Below are positions 30,967 through 38,349 of a stretch of 43,282 bases of DNA, piece after piece. Under the pieces are notes generated by a model, which saw nothing but the letters and a program-made list of their open reading frames with translations, searched no databases and was not told the DNA's origin. Positions within the stretch are counted from its first letter, which is position 1. The number at the start of each line of letters is the position of its first letter. The stretch comes from UBA4644 sp964646225 (lineage in GTDB: Bacteria; Bacillota; Clostridia; Oscillospirales; Butyricicoccaceae), in contig CAZYAD010000012.1 in the NCBI GenBank assembly GCA_964646225.1, forward strand, positions 1-43,282. The letters are read 5' to 3'. Both the position numbers and the translations under genes were made by a program.

Positions 30967-30995
30967 ATTATACCAGACCGGAACCCGCTGCACAA
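30967..30995 (-). promoter_or_regulatory. Promoter of proC
   Basis: Minus strand: TTGTGC (30995-30990), 17 bases, TATAAT (30972-30967) with TGG extended -10. Confidence 0.75.
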
Positions 30996-30997
30996 GC

Positions 30998-31026
30998 TTG
31001 CTTTTCGGCTGAAAATGGGGTACAAT
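30998..31026 (+). promoter_or_regulatory. Promoter of the LysE family gene
   Basis: TTGCTT (30998-31003), 17 bases, TACAAT (31021-31026); its -35 lies two bases from the -35 of the divergent proC promoter. Confidence 0.7.
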
Positions 31027-31059
31027 GGCCGGAGATCACACAAGAACGGAGAATGCGAT

Positions 31060-31647
31060 ATGATCGATTTTGCAGCTATGGGCCTGTATCTGGCCGCCAC
31101 CTCCTTTACGCCCGGCCCCAACAACCTGATGTGTATGTATCTGGGGGCGCATTACGGGCTGAAGGGCAGCCGGAGGTTCATCTTTGGCAGCATGAGCGCG
31201 GTGTTCGTCAAGGCGCTGCTGTGCGGACTGCTGAATGTGGTGCTGGCCCGGTTCATCCCCATGGTGGTGCCGGTGCTGAAATGGGTGGGCGCGGCCTATA
31301 TGCTCTATCTGGCCTGGACCATGCTGAAAAGCGGTCTGCAAAAGGGCGAGACCGCCGAAAAGCAGGGAGAGGCCACCTGCTCCGCTGGCGTTTTGCTGCA
31401 GGTGCTGAATATGAAGAGCTGGATCTCGGCACTCAGCCTGTTTTCGGTGTATGTGGTGCCCCACACCACCGCTCTGTGGGCCATTCTGGCGGCTGCCTGT
31501 CTGATGCTGGCGCTGCTGATCCTGGCCTCCCTGTCCTGGTGCCTGTTTGGTCGGGCCATCAAGTCGGTTTATGAGCGGTATCGTCTGCCCATCAGCGCCG
31601 TGATGGCCCTTTCGCTGGTGTACTGTGCCGTTACCGCGCTGCTTTGA
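31060..31647 (+). CDS. LysE/RhtB family amino acid exporter
   Basis: Membrane exporter (195 residues) with about six hydrophobic segments. SFTPGPNNLMCMYLGAHYGLKGSRRF is the family's N-terminal signature (P-G-P-N). LysE/RhtB proteins expel lysine, threonine, homoserine or related amino acids; the substrate cannot be read. The ATG at 31060 follows CGGAGA; an in-frame ATG at 31015 lies inside the promoter. It stands back to back with proC, hinting at amino acid balance, although the pairing may be chance. Confidence 0.9.
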   Translation: MIDFAAMGLYLAATSFTPGPNNLMCMYLGAHYGLKGSRRFIFGSMSAVFVKALLCGLLNVVLARFIPMVVPVLKWVGAAYMLYLAWTMLKSGLQKGETAEKQGEATCSAGVLLQVLNMKSWISALSLFSVYVVPHTTALWAILAAACLMLALLILASLSWCLFGRAIKSVYERYRLPISAVMALSLVYCAVTALL

Positions 31648-31768
31648 TGCGAAAAAATTTCCAATCATAATCAATCTGCGCCGGTTCAAACTATGGTCGT
31701 AACGGGCGGCTTTGGCAAGTATGCCGGAGCTGCTCCAACACAAGGAAATGGAAAAGGAGAAACGACCA

Positions 31769-31972
31769 ATGAACAACAATAACACCAGCAAAAACGGCTA
31801 TGTGGAGCCCAACGCCAAGGAAGCCATGAAGCAGTTCAAGATGGAGACCGCCCGGGAGATGGGGGTCAACCTGAAGGAGGGCTACAACGGGGACCTGACC
31901 TCCAAGCAGGCCGGTACCGTTGGCGGCGAGATGGTTCGCAAGATGATCAAGAAGTACGAGGAAAACCTGTAA
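31769..31972 (+). CDS. Small acid-soluble spore protein, alpha/beta type
   Basis: SASP (67 residues) coats spore DNA and is degraded at germination. The two conserved regions are present: KMETAREMGVNL (the germination-protease region) and GYNGDLTSKQAGTVGGEMVRKMI (split as GDLTSKQAG and VGGEMVRKMI). An Asn-rich start (MNNNNTSKNGY) follows AAAAGGAG. This is direct evidence of sporulation ancestry. A forespore (sigma-G) promoter is expected, but none could be assigned with confidence in the 120 bases upstream. Confidence 0.93.
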   Translation: MNNNNTSKNGYVEPNAKEAMKQFKMETAREMGVNLKEGYNGDLTSKQAGTVGGEMVRKMIKKYEENL

Positions 31973-31988
31973 GTCCGGAAACAAAAAG

Positions 31989-32026
31989 GAGCTGCCGCAA
32001 AACACAAGTTTTGCGGCAGCTCTTTT
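31989..32026. terminator. Terminator after the spore protein gene
   Basis: GAGCTGCCGCAAAAC (31989-32003) and GTTTTGCGGCAGCTC (32008-32022) form a perfect 15-bp stem with loop ACAA, then TTTT; an A-rich stretch precedes it, so it also ends the convergent leftward gene. Confidence 0.93.
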
Positions 32027-32040
32027 GCATTATGTTTCCA

Positions 32041-33312
32041 TCATTCCGGCTTGGCGGAGAAGACCACATGCTCCGTCTGGGTGTCGTACTGCACCGCGGA
32101 AAACAGGTCATCCAGCCAGGCGTTGTAGCGGGTCTGGGCAGCGGTGGTGTTTTCGTCGCTGTACACCGTGTCGCTGGTGCCCACAAAATACATGATGTGT
32201 GCGCCGTAGGGGGTCTCTACGATGCCGTGATCCCCCGCCTGACGGCTTTCGTCAAAGCACCAGTCGTTGAAGGTGTCTACCATCTGGCCGGGATAGACAT
32301 CCTCGTACAGACCGCCGGAGGAGGCGTTGCCGTCCTGAGAATGATCCTTGGCCATCTGGATGAAATCCTCCTCGGTGGCGCCGGAGGCCTTCCATTCCTC
32401 ATACAGCTGCTGCGCCTGGGCCAGCGTGTCGTCCATGGTGCCGTCGTCGGCCAGCGGGATCAGCACATGACGCACATTAATGCAATACTGCACCTTGGCG
32501 TTGGGGTCGTACAGGTCGTCATAATAATTTTGATAAACCTCGGAGGCGTAGGCGCTGGCCAGAATGGCCGTCCGGTTGTATTCCCGGTAGCTGTCCACAT
32601 CGGCGCAGGGGTCGAACAGCTGATGCAGATAGGCGTTGGCGTCGGCATAGCCGGCCTGGGCGGCGTAGCTTTCCAGCGACGACAGGGTGCCGGTCAGGTA
32701 CTCCTCATCCTCCGCGCTGAGCACATAGCCCTGGGCCTCTGCCGCGTCGCACAGCGTCATGGTCTGGGACCAGTTTTCCAGCGCCATGGAGGACAGATAC
32801 TCGTGCCAGCTCATGGTCTCGGTGGCCATCTGCTGGTCGAAGGGGGTGGTGAAGCTCAGATAGGCCGTGAGATAGCTGCCCAGCTGATCGTAGATGGAGT
32901 AAAAGCTGTCCCAGTAGTAATAAATGAACTGCTGGTTGGTCAACTGATGCTCTCCCATGGTGGCAACAAGCTCCAGTGCGCCGGGGACGGCTGCGCCCAC
33001 AGCGCCGCCTGCGTCGGCCAGCTGGGACACCGGCTGCAGAAGGCTCTGGACGGTGGTCTCGCCGCTGCCGTCCGGGGAGGAGGGATCACTGGGATCGGCC
33101 GCCGACGGGCGGTTGGCCAGTGTATAGGGGGGATACTTTTCGGGGTGGCGATACACATCCTGACAGCCCAGTATCAGCAGGGCCAGCAGGGCGGCGATCA
33201 GCGCCAGACAGACGATGTCCCGCAGAAGCTGCTTGCCGTGTCCGCCGGAGATCCGCCTGTCCGGGACGGTGCGCACCTTTTCGGGCGCTTCCGTATGAAA
33301 GATACTATGCAA
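32041..33312 (-). CDS. Membrane-anchored parvulin-type peptidyl-prolyl isomerase
   Basis: Protein of 423 residues with a cytoplasmic N-terminus, one transmembrane helix (about 33-52, IVCLALIAALLALLILGC) and a large external part. A SurA/PrsA-like helical region (about 115-265) precedes a PpiC rotamase domain (about 270-390: VRHVLIPL, FIQMAKDHSQDGNASSGGLY, GIVETPYGAHIMYFVG). It should assist folding of secreted proteins. The start is taken as TTG at 33312, eight bases after AAGGAG (33326-33321); a GTG at 33321 overlaps that site itself. Confidence 0.83.
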   Translation of the reverse strand: MHSIFHTEAPEKVRTVPDRRISGGHGKQLLRDIVCLALIAALLALLILGCQDVYRHPEKYPPYTLANRPSAADPSDPSSPDGSGETTVQSLLQPVSQLADAGGAVGAAVPGALELVATMGEHQLTNQQFIYYYWDSFYSIYDQLGSYLTAYLSFTTPFDQQMATETMSWHEYLSSMALENWSQTMTLCDAAEAQGYVLSAEDEEYLTGTLSSLESYAAQAGYADANAYLHQLFDPCADVDSYREYNRTAILASAYASEVYQNYYDDLYDPNAKVQYCINVRHVLIPLADDGTMDDTLAQAQQLYEEWKASGATEEDFIQMAKDHSQDGNASSGGLYEDVYPGQMVDTFNDWCFDESRQAGDHGIVETPYGAHIMYFVGTSDTVYSDENTTAAQTRYNAWLDDLFSAVQYDTQTEHVVFSAKPE

Positions 33313-33360
33313 AACGATCACTCCTTATGGCAATTTCAAATTTCAGTGCATAATAGTCAT

Positions 33361-33389
33361 ATCATAGCACATCCGGTGCGGCTTTGCAA
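33361..33389 (-). promoter_or_regulatory. Promoter of the foldase gene
   Basis: Minus strand: TTGCAA (33389-33384), 17 bases, TATGAT (33366-33361). Confidence 0.7.
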
Positions 33390-33439
33390 CTGCAATCGGG
33401 GAGACGGCACGCGGGGGCGGGAGCAAACGGAAAAATCTC

Positions 33440-33469
33440 TTGACAGGAGAGGGCGGCGTCTGCTATAAT
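33440..33469 (+). promoter_or_regulatory. Strong promoter of the CNNM transporter leader
   Basis: Perfect TTGACA (33440-33445), 18 bases, perfect TATAAT (33464-33469) with TGC extended -10. Start near 33476, 212 bases ahead of the transporter ATG. Confidence 0.9.
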
Positions 33470-33507
33470 GTGATGCAATTTATGTGCAAGGAGTGTGGTA
33501 AGTCCAA

Positions 33508-33627
33508 ATGGACAGTGACAACAGCGACTGTAGTGACAACGGAATGAAGGCTTGTGTGGGTGCATATCTGCTTCGCGTTTGGCGGGACAGGTATGCTTTT
33601 TTGCGCTTTCTTCGCCTTTTGCACTGA
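33508..33627 (+). CDS. Possible 39-residue leader peptide
   Basis: ORF inside the transporter leader with an acidic N-terminus (MDSDNSDCSDNG) and an Arg/Leu/aromatic C-terminus (VWRDRYAFLRFLRLLH). It runs through the terminator hairpin and stops 25 bases after its T-tract. AAGGAG lies 14 bases before the ATG, longer than usual. If translated, ribosome position would decide terminator folding. It may equally be a chance ORF. Confidence 0.3.
   Translation: MDSDNSDCSDNGMKACVGAYLLRVWRDRYAFLRFLRLLH
33562..33602 (+). terminator. Leader terminator of the CNNM gene
   Basis: Stem GCATATCTG/CAGGTATGC with one G-U, 17-base loop containing CGC/GCG, six T residues at 33597-33602. Confidence 0.75.
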
Positions 33628-33687
33628 CGCGGGAGGCCGATTTTCACAAACACAAACTTGATGAAGAACAGGAGTAACTGATTTTTT

Positions 33688-34941
33688 ATGACATCCATTC
33701 TGTTGATGGTCATTATGGTGGCCTTTTCCGCTTATTTTTCCGCGACTGAGACTGCGTTTTCCTCGCTGAACCGAACCCGCCTGCAGGTGCTGGCCGACAA
33801 GGGCAACAAGCGCGCCATTCAGGCACTGAACCTTTCCCGGCAGTATGACCGGATGATCACTTCCATCCTGATCGGCAACAATATTGTCAACATCGCCTTT
33901 TCCTCGATCTGTACCGTGCTGTTCATCGACCTGCTGAAGGGCGGCGACAGCGCGGCCACCGTAGCCACGGTGGTGTCCACCATTGTGGTGCTGGTCTTTG
34001 GCGAGGTGACACCCAAGAGCATGGCCAAGGAGAGCCCGGAGCGCTTTGCCATGTTTTCCGCGCCCTTTTTGAAGATCATCATGTGGCTGCTGACTCCCTT
34101 TGCCTGGCTGTTTGCCCAGCTGAAAAAGCTGGTGGGCAAGGTGGTCCGCACCGAGGATGACCGCGCCATGACCCAGGAGGAGCTGCTGCTGCTGGTGGAT
34201 GAGGCCCAGCAGGAGGGCGGGCTGGACGAAAGCGGCCACCAGCTGCTGCGCTCGGCCATTGAGTTCACCGACCGGGATGCCGAGGACATTCTGACCCACC
34301 GGGTGGATCTGGAGGCGGTTTCGCTCCATGCCCACAACGACGAGGTCTCCCGGGTGTTTGCCGAAAGCCGGTTTTCCCGTCTGCTGGTGTATGACCGGGA
34401 TTTGGATGACATCGTGGGCGTGCTGCATCAGAGCGATTTCTTCAATGACTGCGTTGCCGGGGGCAAGGCGCTGGCACAGGCCATGACCCCGCCGCTGTAC
34501 ATCCCCAAGACTCTGAAGATTTCTGCCCTGCTGAAGCTTTTGCAGCGGGAAAAGACCCACATTGCGGTGGTCAGCGACGGCTACGGCGGTACGCTGGGCA
34601 TCGTCACCATGGAGGACATCCTGGAGGAACTGGTAGGTGAGATCTGGGACGAGCACGACGAGGTGGTGGAGGACATCCGCAACGAGGGCGGCGGCGTCTG
34701 GACGGTGGAAGGCAGCGCGGATCTGCACCGGCTGCTGGAGCGGCTGGATCTGGACGAGGACACGGTGGAGAGCACCTCGGTCACCGGCTGGGTGATGGAG
34801 CGGCTGGGCAGGATCCCTGCGGTCGGAGACAGCTTCTGCGAGAACGACTGGCAGGTCACCGTGCTGGAGGTAGACGACCGCCGCGTGCAGCGGCTGCGGG
34901 TGGAGCAGCAGACGGCTGAGACACAGGACAGCCGGGAATGA
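33688..34941 (+). CDS. CNNM/CorC (HlyC) family transporter with CBS domains
   Basis: Membrane protein (417 residues). The CNNM/DUF21 domain (about 1-185) begins MTSILLMVIMVAFSAYFSATETAFSS, with the SATETAFSS motif and FGEVTPKSMA. A CBS pair follows (about 200-330: VSRVFAESRFSRLLVYDRDL, HIAVVSDGYGGTLGIVTMEDILEELVGEI), then the CorC_HlyC C-terminal domain. Family members export Mg2+ or related divalent ions, with CBS domains sensing ATP-Mg. AGGAG lies 13 bases before the ATG, an unusually long gap filled by a T-rich stretch. The gene sits behind the attenuator leader. Confidence 0.92.
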   Translation: MTSILLMVIMVAFSAYFSATETAFSSLNRTRLQVLADKGNKRAIQALNLSRQYDRMITSILIGNNIVNIAFSSICTVLFIDLLKGGDSAATVATVVSTIVVLVFGEVTPKSMAKESPERFAMFSAPFLKIIMWLLTPFAWLFAQLKKLVGKVVRTEDDRAMTQEELLLLVDEAQQEGGLDESGHQLLRSAIEFTDRDAEDILTHRVDLEAVSLHAHNDEVSRVFAESRFSRLLVYDRDLDDIVGVLHQSDFFNDCVAGGKALAQAMTPPLYIPKTLKISALLKLLQREKTHIAVVSDGYGGTLGIVTMEDILEELVGEIWDEHDEVVEDIRNEGGGVWTVEGSADLHRLLERLDLDEDTVESTSVTGWVMERLGRIPAVGDSFCENDWQVTVLEVDDRRVQRLRVEQQTAETQDSRE

Positions 34942-34964
34942 ACAGAATTTCCGGCACTTTTTTT

Positions 34965-34991
34965 CCGGCTTTTTGGGAATGCTAAAGCCGG
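34965..34991 (+). other. Hairpin adjoining the Shine-Dalgarno of the 51-residue ORF
   Basis: CCGGCTTT (34965-34972) and AAAGCCGG (34984-34991) form an 8-bp stem whose 3' end touches the GGAAGGAGG ribosome site. It may be a weak terminator for the transporter gene or limit translation of the next ORF. Confidence 0.45.
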
Positions 34992-35005
34992 AAGGAGGTG
35001 CGTCC

Positions 35006-35161
35006 ATGAAATACAGCAAACAGCCGAAGGGGCAGAAGCCCCTGCCGGGGGTCTGTCCCGCCGGTGTGCGGGATGACATTCCCCGACGGCAAAGCCTGCC
35101 CTGCCCGGATGAAGGCAGCCTGGAGGAGGCCCGCCGCTGGCAGCAGGAGCATATTCAATAA
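35006..35161 (+). CDS. Small hypothetical protein (51 residues)
   Basis: MKYSKQPKGQKPLPGVCPAG, then VRDDIPRRQSLPCPDEGSLEEARRWQQEHIQ. Pro/Lys-rich start with two cysteines and an acidic-amphipathic end; no membrane segment. An excellent GGAAGGAGGTG ribosome site and a strong terminator just after the stop indicate a real gene, probably downstream in the transporter transcript or sporulation-controlled. Not recognised. Confidence 0.6.
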   Translation: MKYSKQPKGQKPLPGVCPAGVRDDIPRRQSLPCPDEGSLEEARRWQQEHIQ

Positions 35162-35164
35162 GAA

Positions 35165-35206
35165 AAAGCAGACGCGGCGGATGGAAGCTCCATCCGCCGC
35201 GTTTTT
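35165..35206. terminator. Terminator after the 51-residue ORF
   Basis: ACGCGGCGGATGG (35172-35184) and CCATCCGCCGCGT (35190-35202) form a 13-bp stem, T-tract to 35206. The A-tract before it lets it also end the leftward SGNH operon. Confidence 0.92.
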
Positions 35207-35210
35207 GCGC

Positions 35211-36098
35211 TTATGCAGGGGTGTTTTCCAGCAGCCAGTCGGCCCAGGTGGCGTAGCACTTGCCGTAGGGATGCACGCCGTCGCCGCTGAGGTCGCCGCC
35301 CAGGGCGCCGTTTTCATCGTCGAAGGCCGGGTTGACATCCAGGTAAAACACCGTCTCGCCGTCGGCCAGGGCCGCAAGGCCCTCGTTCAGCTTGTTGATG
35401 TTTCCGTTGTTGTACAGCTTGTCGCCATCGGATTTGGACTTGGTCACATGGAGATTGGCCTGAATGTGAATATATGCCTGGGGCTGAAGCTCCCGCAGGG
35501 AGGCCACCACCTGACGGTAGGTCTCCACCGTTTTGTCCATGTTGTAGCCCAGCTCGTTGATGCCCAGCATCACAAAGATTCGGTCGTAGCTTTTCTGAGC
35601 CAGCAGCTGGGTGAGCAGAAGATCCTTTTGCCCGGCGGCGTCTACCTTGCGGTCGAAAAGGTTATAAACGCTCATGCCCGTGCTGGCGAAAAAGTCCGCG
35701 CCCTCGATGCCGGCATATTTCTGGATGCCCACCGTGCGGCTGTCGCCCACGAACAGGGCGTTGGCAAAGGGATCCTCGGGCTTTTCCGGCCCGGCGGGCT
35801 CCTCGGGCAGAGACTCGGGGGTGTCGTCGGGCGTGGAGGACGGCTCCTGGGGAACCTCCGGCAGACGCTGGGGAGGCAGCAGGGTGGGGGGAGGCTGTCT
35901 GTCCGGCACGGAAGGCTCCGGCGGCGCGGGGGCCTCCGGCTCTTCGGACATCACCGGCTCCCGGGACGGCGCGGGAGGCTGGGACTCCTCCGCAGAGCGG
36001 TCGGGCAGCAGACCCAGCTGTTCCCAGATCAAGGGCGCGGCCGCCGCCATGGACAGCACCAGTAGGAGCAGAAAGGGATAGCGAAGCAGCTTTTTCAT
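35211..36098 (-). CDS. SGNH/GDSL-type hydrolase, membrane anchored
   Basis: Protein of 295 residues: an N-terminal signal-anchor (about 5-28), a long Pro/Glu/Ser linker (about 33-110), and an SGNH domain (about 113-295). Catalytic blocks: FVGDSRTVG (Ser in GDS), MLGINELGYN (block III G-x-N), and DGVHPYG (block V D-x-x-H). Such extracytoplasmic enzymes add or remove O-acyl groups on glycans, typically beside an MBOAT partner, as here 15 bases upstream. The ATG at 36098 follows GAGG; a GTG two codons upstream is an alternative. Confidence 0.9.
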   Translation of the reverse strand: MKKLLRYPFLLLLVLSMAAAAPLIWEQLGLLPDRSAEESQPPAPSREPVMSEEPEAPAPPEPSVPDRQPPPTLLPPQRLPEVPQEPSSTPDDTPESLPEEPAGPEKPEDPFANALFVGDSRTVGIQKYAGIEGADFFASTGMSVYNLFDRKVDAAGQKDLLLTQLLAQKSYDRIFVMLGINELGYNMDKTVETYRQVVASLRELQPQAYIHIQANLHVTKSKSDGDKLYNNGNINKLNEGLAALADGETVFYLDVNPAFDDENGALGGDLSGDGVHPYGKCYATWADWLLENTPA

Positions 36099-36113
36099 GC
36101 ACACATCCTCAAC

Positions 36114-37520
36114 TCAGAATCGGAAATACAGGAAGGGGTCATTGAGCCCCTTGTAGAGACAATACACTGCCGCCCAGAAGATGCCCAGCAGCACCACCAC
36201 CGCCAGGGGCGTCCGCTCCAGCCTGCGCCAGAGCTTTTCCGGCAGAGGCGTACAGAACAGCAGGCAGGCTGCCAGCAGCCAGCCGTAATCCCGCAGCGGC
36301 TGGAGCCAGTCGCCGGGGAAGGGGCCGGAAAAGCTGCCGTCCAGCGCAAAGAGGCGGGTGAACATCATGCTCAGCTGGCCCGGCTCAGTATTGGCAAACA
36401 GCATCCAGGACAGGGGGATCAGCAGCACCATGTAGCCGTGGCCCAGCAGCCGGTGCTTTTCCAGAAAGGCACGCAGTCCGGCTCGCTCGATCACCAGCAC
36501 CACGAACAGAAACAGGCCCCACAGGAGGAAATTCCAGCTGGCACCGTGCCAGAAGCCGGTGAGCAGCCACACCACCAGCAGGTTGCGGATGGTCTTTGCC
36601 CCGCTGCCGCGGTTGCCCCCCAGGGGGATGTATACATACTCCCGGAACCAGGAGCCCAGGGTGATGTGCCACCGCCGCCAGAACTCGGTCATGGACACCG
36701 ACTGGTAGGGCTGGCGGAAGTTCTGGGGCAGGTCGAAGCCCATCACCATGCCCAGCCCCACCGCCATCAGGGAATAGCCGTAGAAATCAAAATACAGCTG
36801 GAAGCTGTAGGCTGCCGCCGCCATCCAGGCCAGCGGGGTGGACAGGCTCTCCAGGCCGATGGCCTGCACATCGCTCCACAGGCCGCCGGTGAGATTGGCC
36901 AGCAGCACCTTGGAGCCCAGACCCAGCACAAAGATCCGCAGGCCACGGTCGATCCGGGCCAGGTCGGTCCGGCGGCTCCGCAGCTCCCGGGCCACCTGGG
37001 TATATTGCACGATGGGCCCGGCAATCAACTGGGGGAACATACACAGATAGGCACCCAGGTCGATCAGGGAGCGCTCGGGGGGCACCTTTTTCCAGTAGAC
37101 ATCCACCAGATACGAGGCGATCTGGAAGGTATAGAAGCTGATACCGATGGGCAGGAGCAACGACCAGGTGCGGCTGATGCCCGCGCCGGTGAGGGAGTTC
37201 CACACCGCCGCGCCGTTATCAAAGAAAAAGCCGGCGTACTTGAACAGCAGCAGCCAGAAAAAATCATAGCAGAGACCCAGCACCAGCCACAGACGCCGAT
37301 AGCGGCCCTCCGGCCCCAGATGCAGGCCGATGCGCCAGTTGACCCAGATGGTCACCAGCAGCAGCGCGATATACAGCGGTGTTTCCAGTGCCCCGTAGGC
37401 GTAAAAGGCTACGCTTCCCAAAAACAGCACCGCGTTTTTGAACCGACCGGGGGCAAGCCCGTAAATCAGGAAAAACGCAGGCAAAAAGACAAACAAAAAC
37501 GGCAAACTGCTGAAAACCAC
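36114..37520 (-). CDS. MBOAT family O-acyltransferase
   Basis: Polytopic membrane protein (468 residues) of the AlgI/DltB/PatA-type MBOAT family, which passes acyl groups across the membrane to an extracellular acceptor. Diagnostic FRQPYQSVSMTEFWRRWHITLGSWFREYVYIPLGGNRG and the catalytic-histidine stretch GFWHGASWNFLLWG are intact; about 11 hydrophobic segments. Start GTG at 37520 with GAGGAGGC six bases upstream. It is framed by a thioesterase (15 bases before) and an SGNH hydrolase (15 bases after). Confidence 0.94.
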   Translation of the reverse strand: MVFSSLPFLFVFLPAFFLIYGLAPGRFKNAVLFLGSVAFYAYGALETPLYIALLLVTIWVNWRIGLHLGPEGRYRRLWLVLGLCYDFFWLLLFKYAGFFFDNGAAVWNSLTGAGISRTWSLLLPIGISFYTFQIASYLVDVYWKKVPPERSLIDLGAYLCMFPQLIAGPIVQYTQVARELRSRRTDLARIDRGLRIFVLGLGSKVLLANLTGGLWSDVQAIGLESLSTPLAWMAAAAYSFQLYFDFYGYSLMAVGLGMVMGFDLPQNFRQPYQSVSMTEFWRRWHITLGSWFREYVYIPLGGNRGSGAKTIRNLLVVWLLTGFWHGASWNFLLWGLFLFVVLVIERAGLRAFLEKHRLLGHGYMVLLIPLSWMLFANTEPGQLSMMFTRLFALDGSFSGPFPGDWLQPLRDYGWLLAACLLFCTPLPEKLWRRLERTPLAVVVLLGIFWAAVYCLYKGLNDPFLYFRF

Positions 37521-37535
37521 GGCTGCCTCCTCAGA

Positions 37536-38237
37536 TCATCGGATAAATTCCGTCGAAACACAGGTCTGCCCTCCGACGGTCAGGGCGATCCGCCAGCCGG
37601 CGGCGGTTTCCTCCAGCAGCGGTTCCACCCGCTGTCCCCGGAGAATGGGGCGGTGATAATCCACCGCGATGCCGGAAAGGGCTGCGCCCTCCGGAAGACG
37701 GCCCATGGCCAGTGCCGCCGAACGCACATTGTTCATATGCCGGTTGGCGTCCAGCAGCTCCCCGGTCACGGTGACGGGCTCCAGCGCACGGGGCGACTGG
37801 GGCGCAGGGACCTTGTGGGGCAGGCCCGAAAGCTCCGGCGCGGGGGCGGGCTCCAGATATCGGGCTACGGCGGCGCGGGCGTCCACCGGCCCGCCGGAGG
37901 CAAGGTCGATGAGCACCCAGACGGAATCGCCCCGGACCCGCTCCCGGTCCTGCAGATCGGTGATGGAAAAGGCGCGGCGGCACAGCGCACGGCGGCAATC
38001 ATAGGCCTGCGTCCCCACCCGGATCTCCTGCCCGCAGTCCGGCAGACCGTCCAGCCGCACCCGCCAGCGGGAAAGCACCCAGGCCTGCCCTGCGGCGGTG
38101 AGCTCCAGCGGCCCCACGCCAAAGGCGTGAGCGTGCATGGTGGCGATATCCTGAAACAGATCCAGCACCGCGACGGGGGAAAGGGTGCCTTCCGGCCCGG
38201 TCTGGCTGTAGTGAACGGTGGTATTCCAGGTGTACAT
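37536..38237 (-). CDS. Acyl-ACP thioesterase family protein
   Basis: FatA/FatB-like thioesterase (233 residues) made of two hot-dog domains (about 1-125 and 150-233). It begins MYTWNTTVHYSQTGPEGTLS; the catalytic Asn-x-His is in LLDANRHMNNVR (N165, H167, with D163). Such enzymes release free fatty acids from acyl carrier protein. The ATG at 38237 follows GAGG; an in-frame extension covers the promoter and 5' hairpin. It is the first gene of a tight operon with MBOAT and SGNH proteins. Confidence 0.88.
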   Translation of the reverse strand: MYTWNTTVHYSQTGPEGTLSPVAVLDLFQDIATMHAHAFGVGPLELTAAGQAWVLSRWRVRLDGLPDCGQEIRVGTQAYDCRRALCRRAFSITDLQDRERVRGDSVWVLIDLASGGPVDARAAVARYLEPAPAPELSGLPHKVPAPQSPRALEPVTVTGELLDANRHMNNVRSAALAMGRLPEGAALSGIAVDYHRPILRGQRVEPLLEETAAGWRIALTVGGQTCVSTEFIR

Positions 38238-38262
38238 AGGAACCTCAGCTTCTCCGAAAAAT

Positions 38263-38293
38263 GAAAAAGAAAGAGGGCGGCCCTTCCGCCCTC
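38263..38293 (-). terminator. Hairpin with T-rich tail at the thioesterase mRNA 5' end
   Basis: GAGGGCGG (38293-38286 read on the minus strand) pairs with CCGCCCTC (38280-38273), followed by TTTCTTTTTC. It starts about where transcription from the adjacent promoter would start, so it is either the terminator of the upstream DNA-repair pair or a 5'-terminal stem. Confidence 0.65.
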
Positions 38294-38298
38294 CTTCT

Positions 38299-38327
38299 AT
38301 TGTAGTCGAACTTGCGGCGATGTGCAA
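38299..38327 (-). promoter_or_regulatory. Promoter of the thioesterase operon
   Basis: Minus strand: TTGCAC (38327-38322), 17 bases, TACAAT (38304-38299). Start near 38292. Confidence 0.6.
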
Positions 38328-38349
38328 GGGGCTGTGGCCTTAATTTTCC

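Larger units (their letters stand above)
33476..33687 (+). promoter_or_regulatory. Structured leader with intrinsic terminator: candidate riboswitch or leader-peptide attenuator
   Basis: After the start come a GTCC/GGAC stem (33502-33513), ACAGT/ACTGT (33512-33516 with 33527-33531), and a direct repeat AGTGACAAC (33514-33522 and 33532-33540). Then GCATATCTG (33562-33570) and CAGGTATGC (33588-33596) form a 9-bp stem with an inner CGC/GCG hairpin, followed by six T residues: a full intrinsic terminator 85 bases before the transporter gene. An 85-base potential sensor domain therefore precedes a termination site. No known riboswitch class was recognised. Confidence 0.7.

Noticed and set aside
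31648..31768. tRNA-like T-loop GGTTCAAACT upstream of the spore protein gene
   Set aside because: No acceptor, D or anticodon stems can be drawn around it.
33476..33600. Assignment of the CNNM leader to the M-box or NiCo riboswitch
   Set aside because: A GGGACAGG-like stretch occurs in the terminator loop, but the rest of the known consensus could not be recognised, so no class is claimed.
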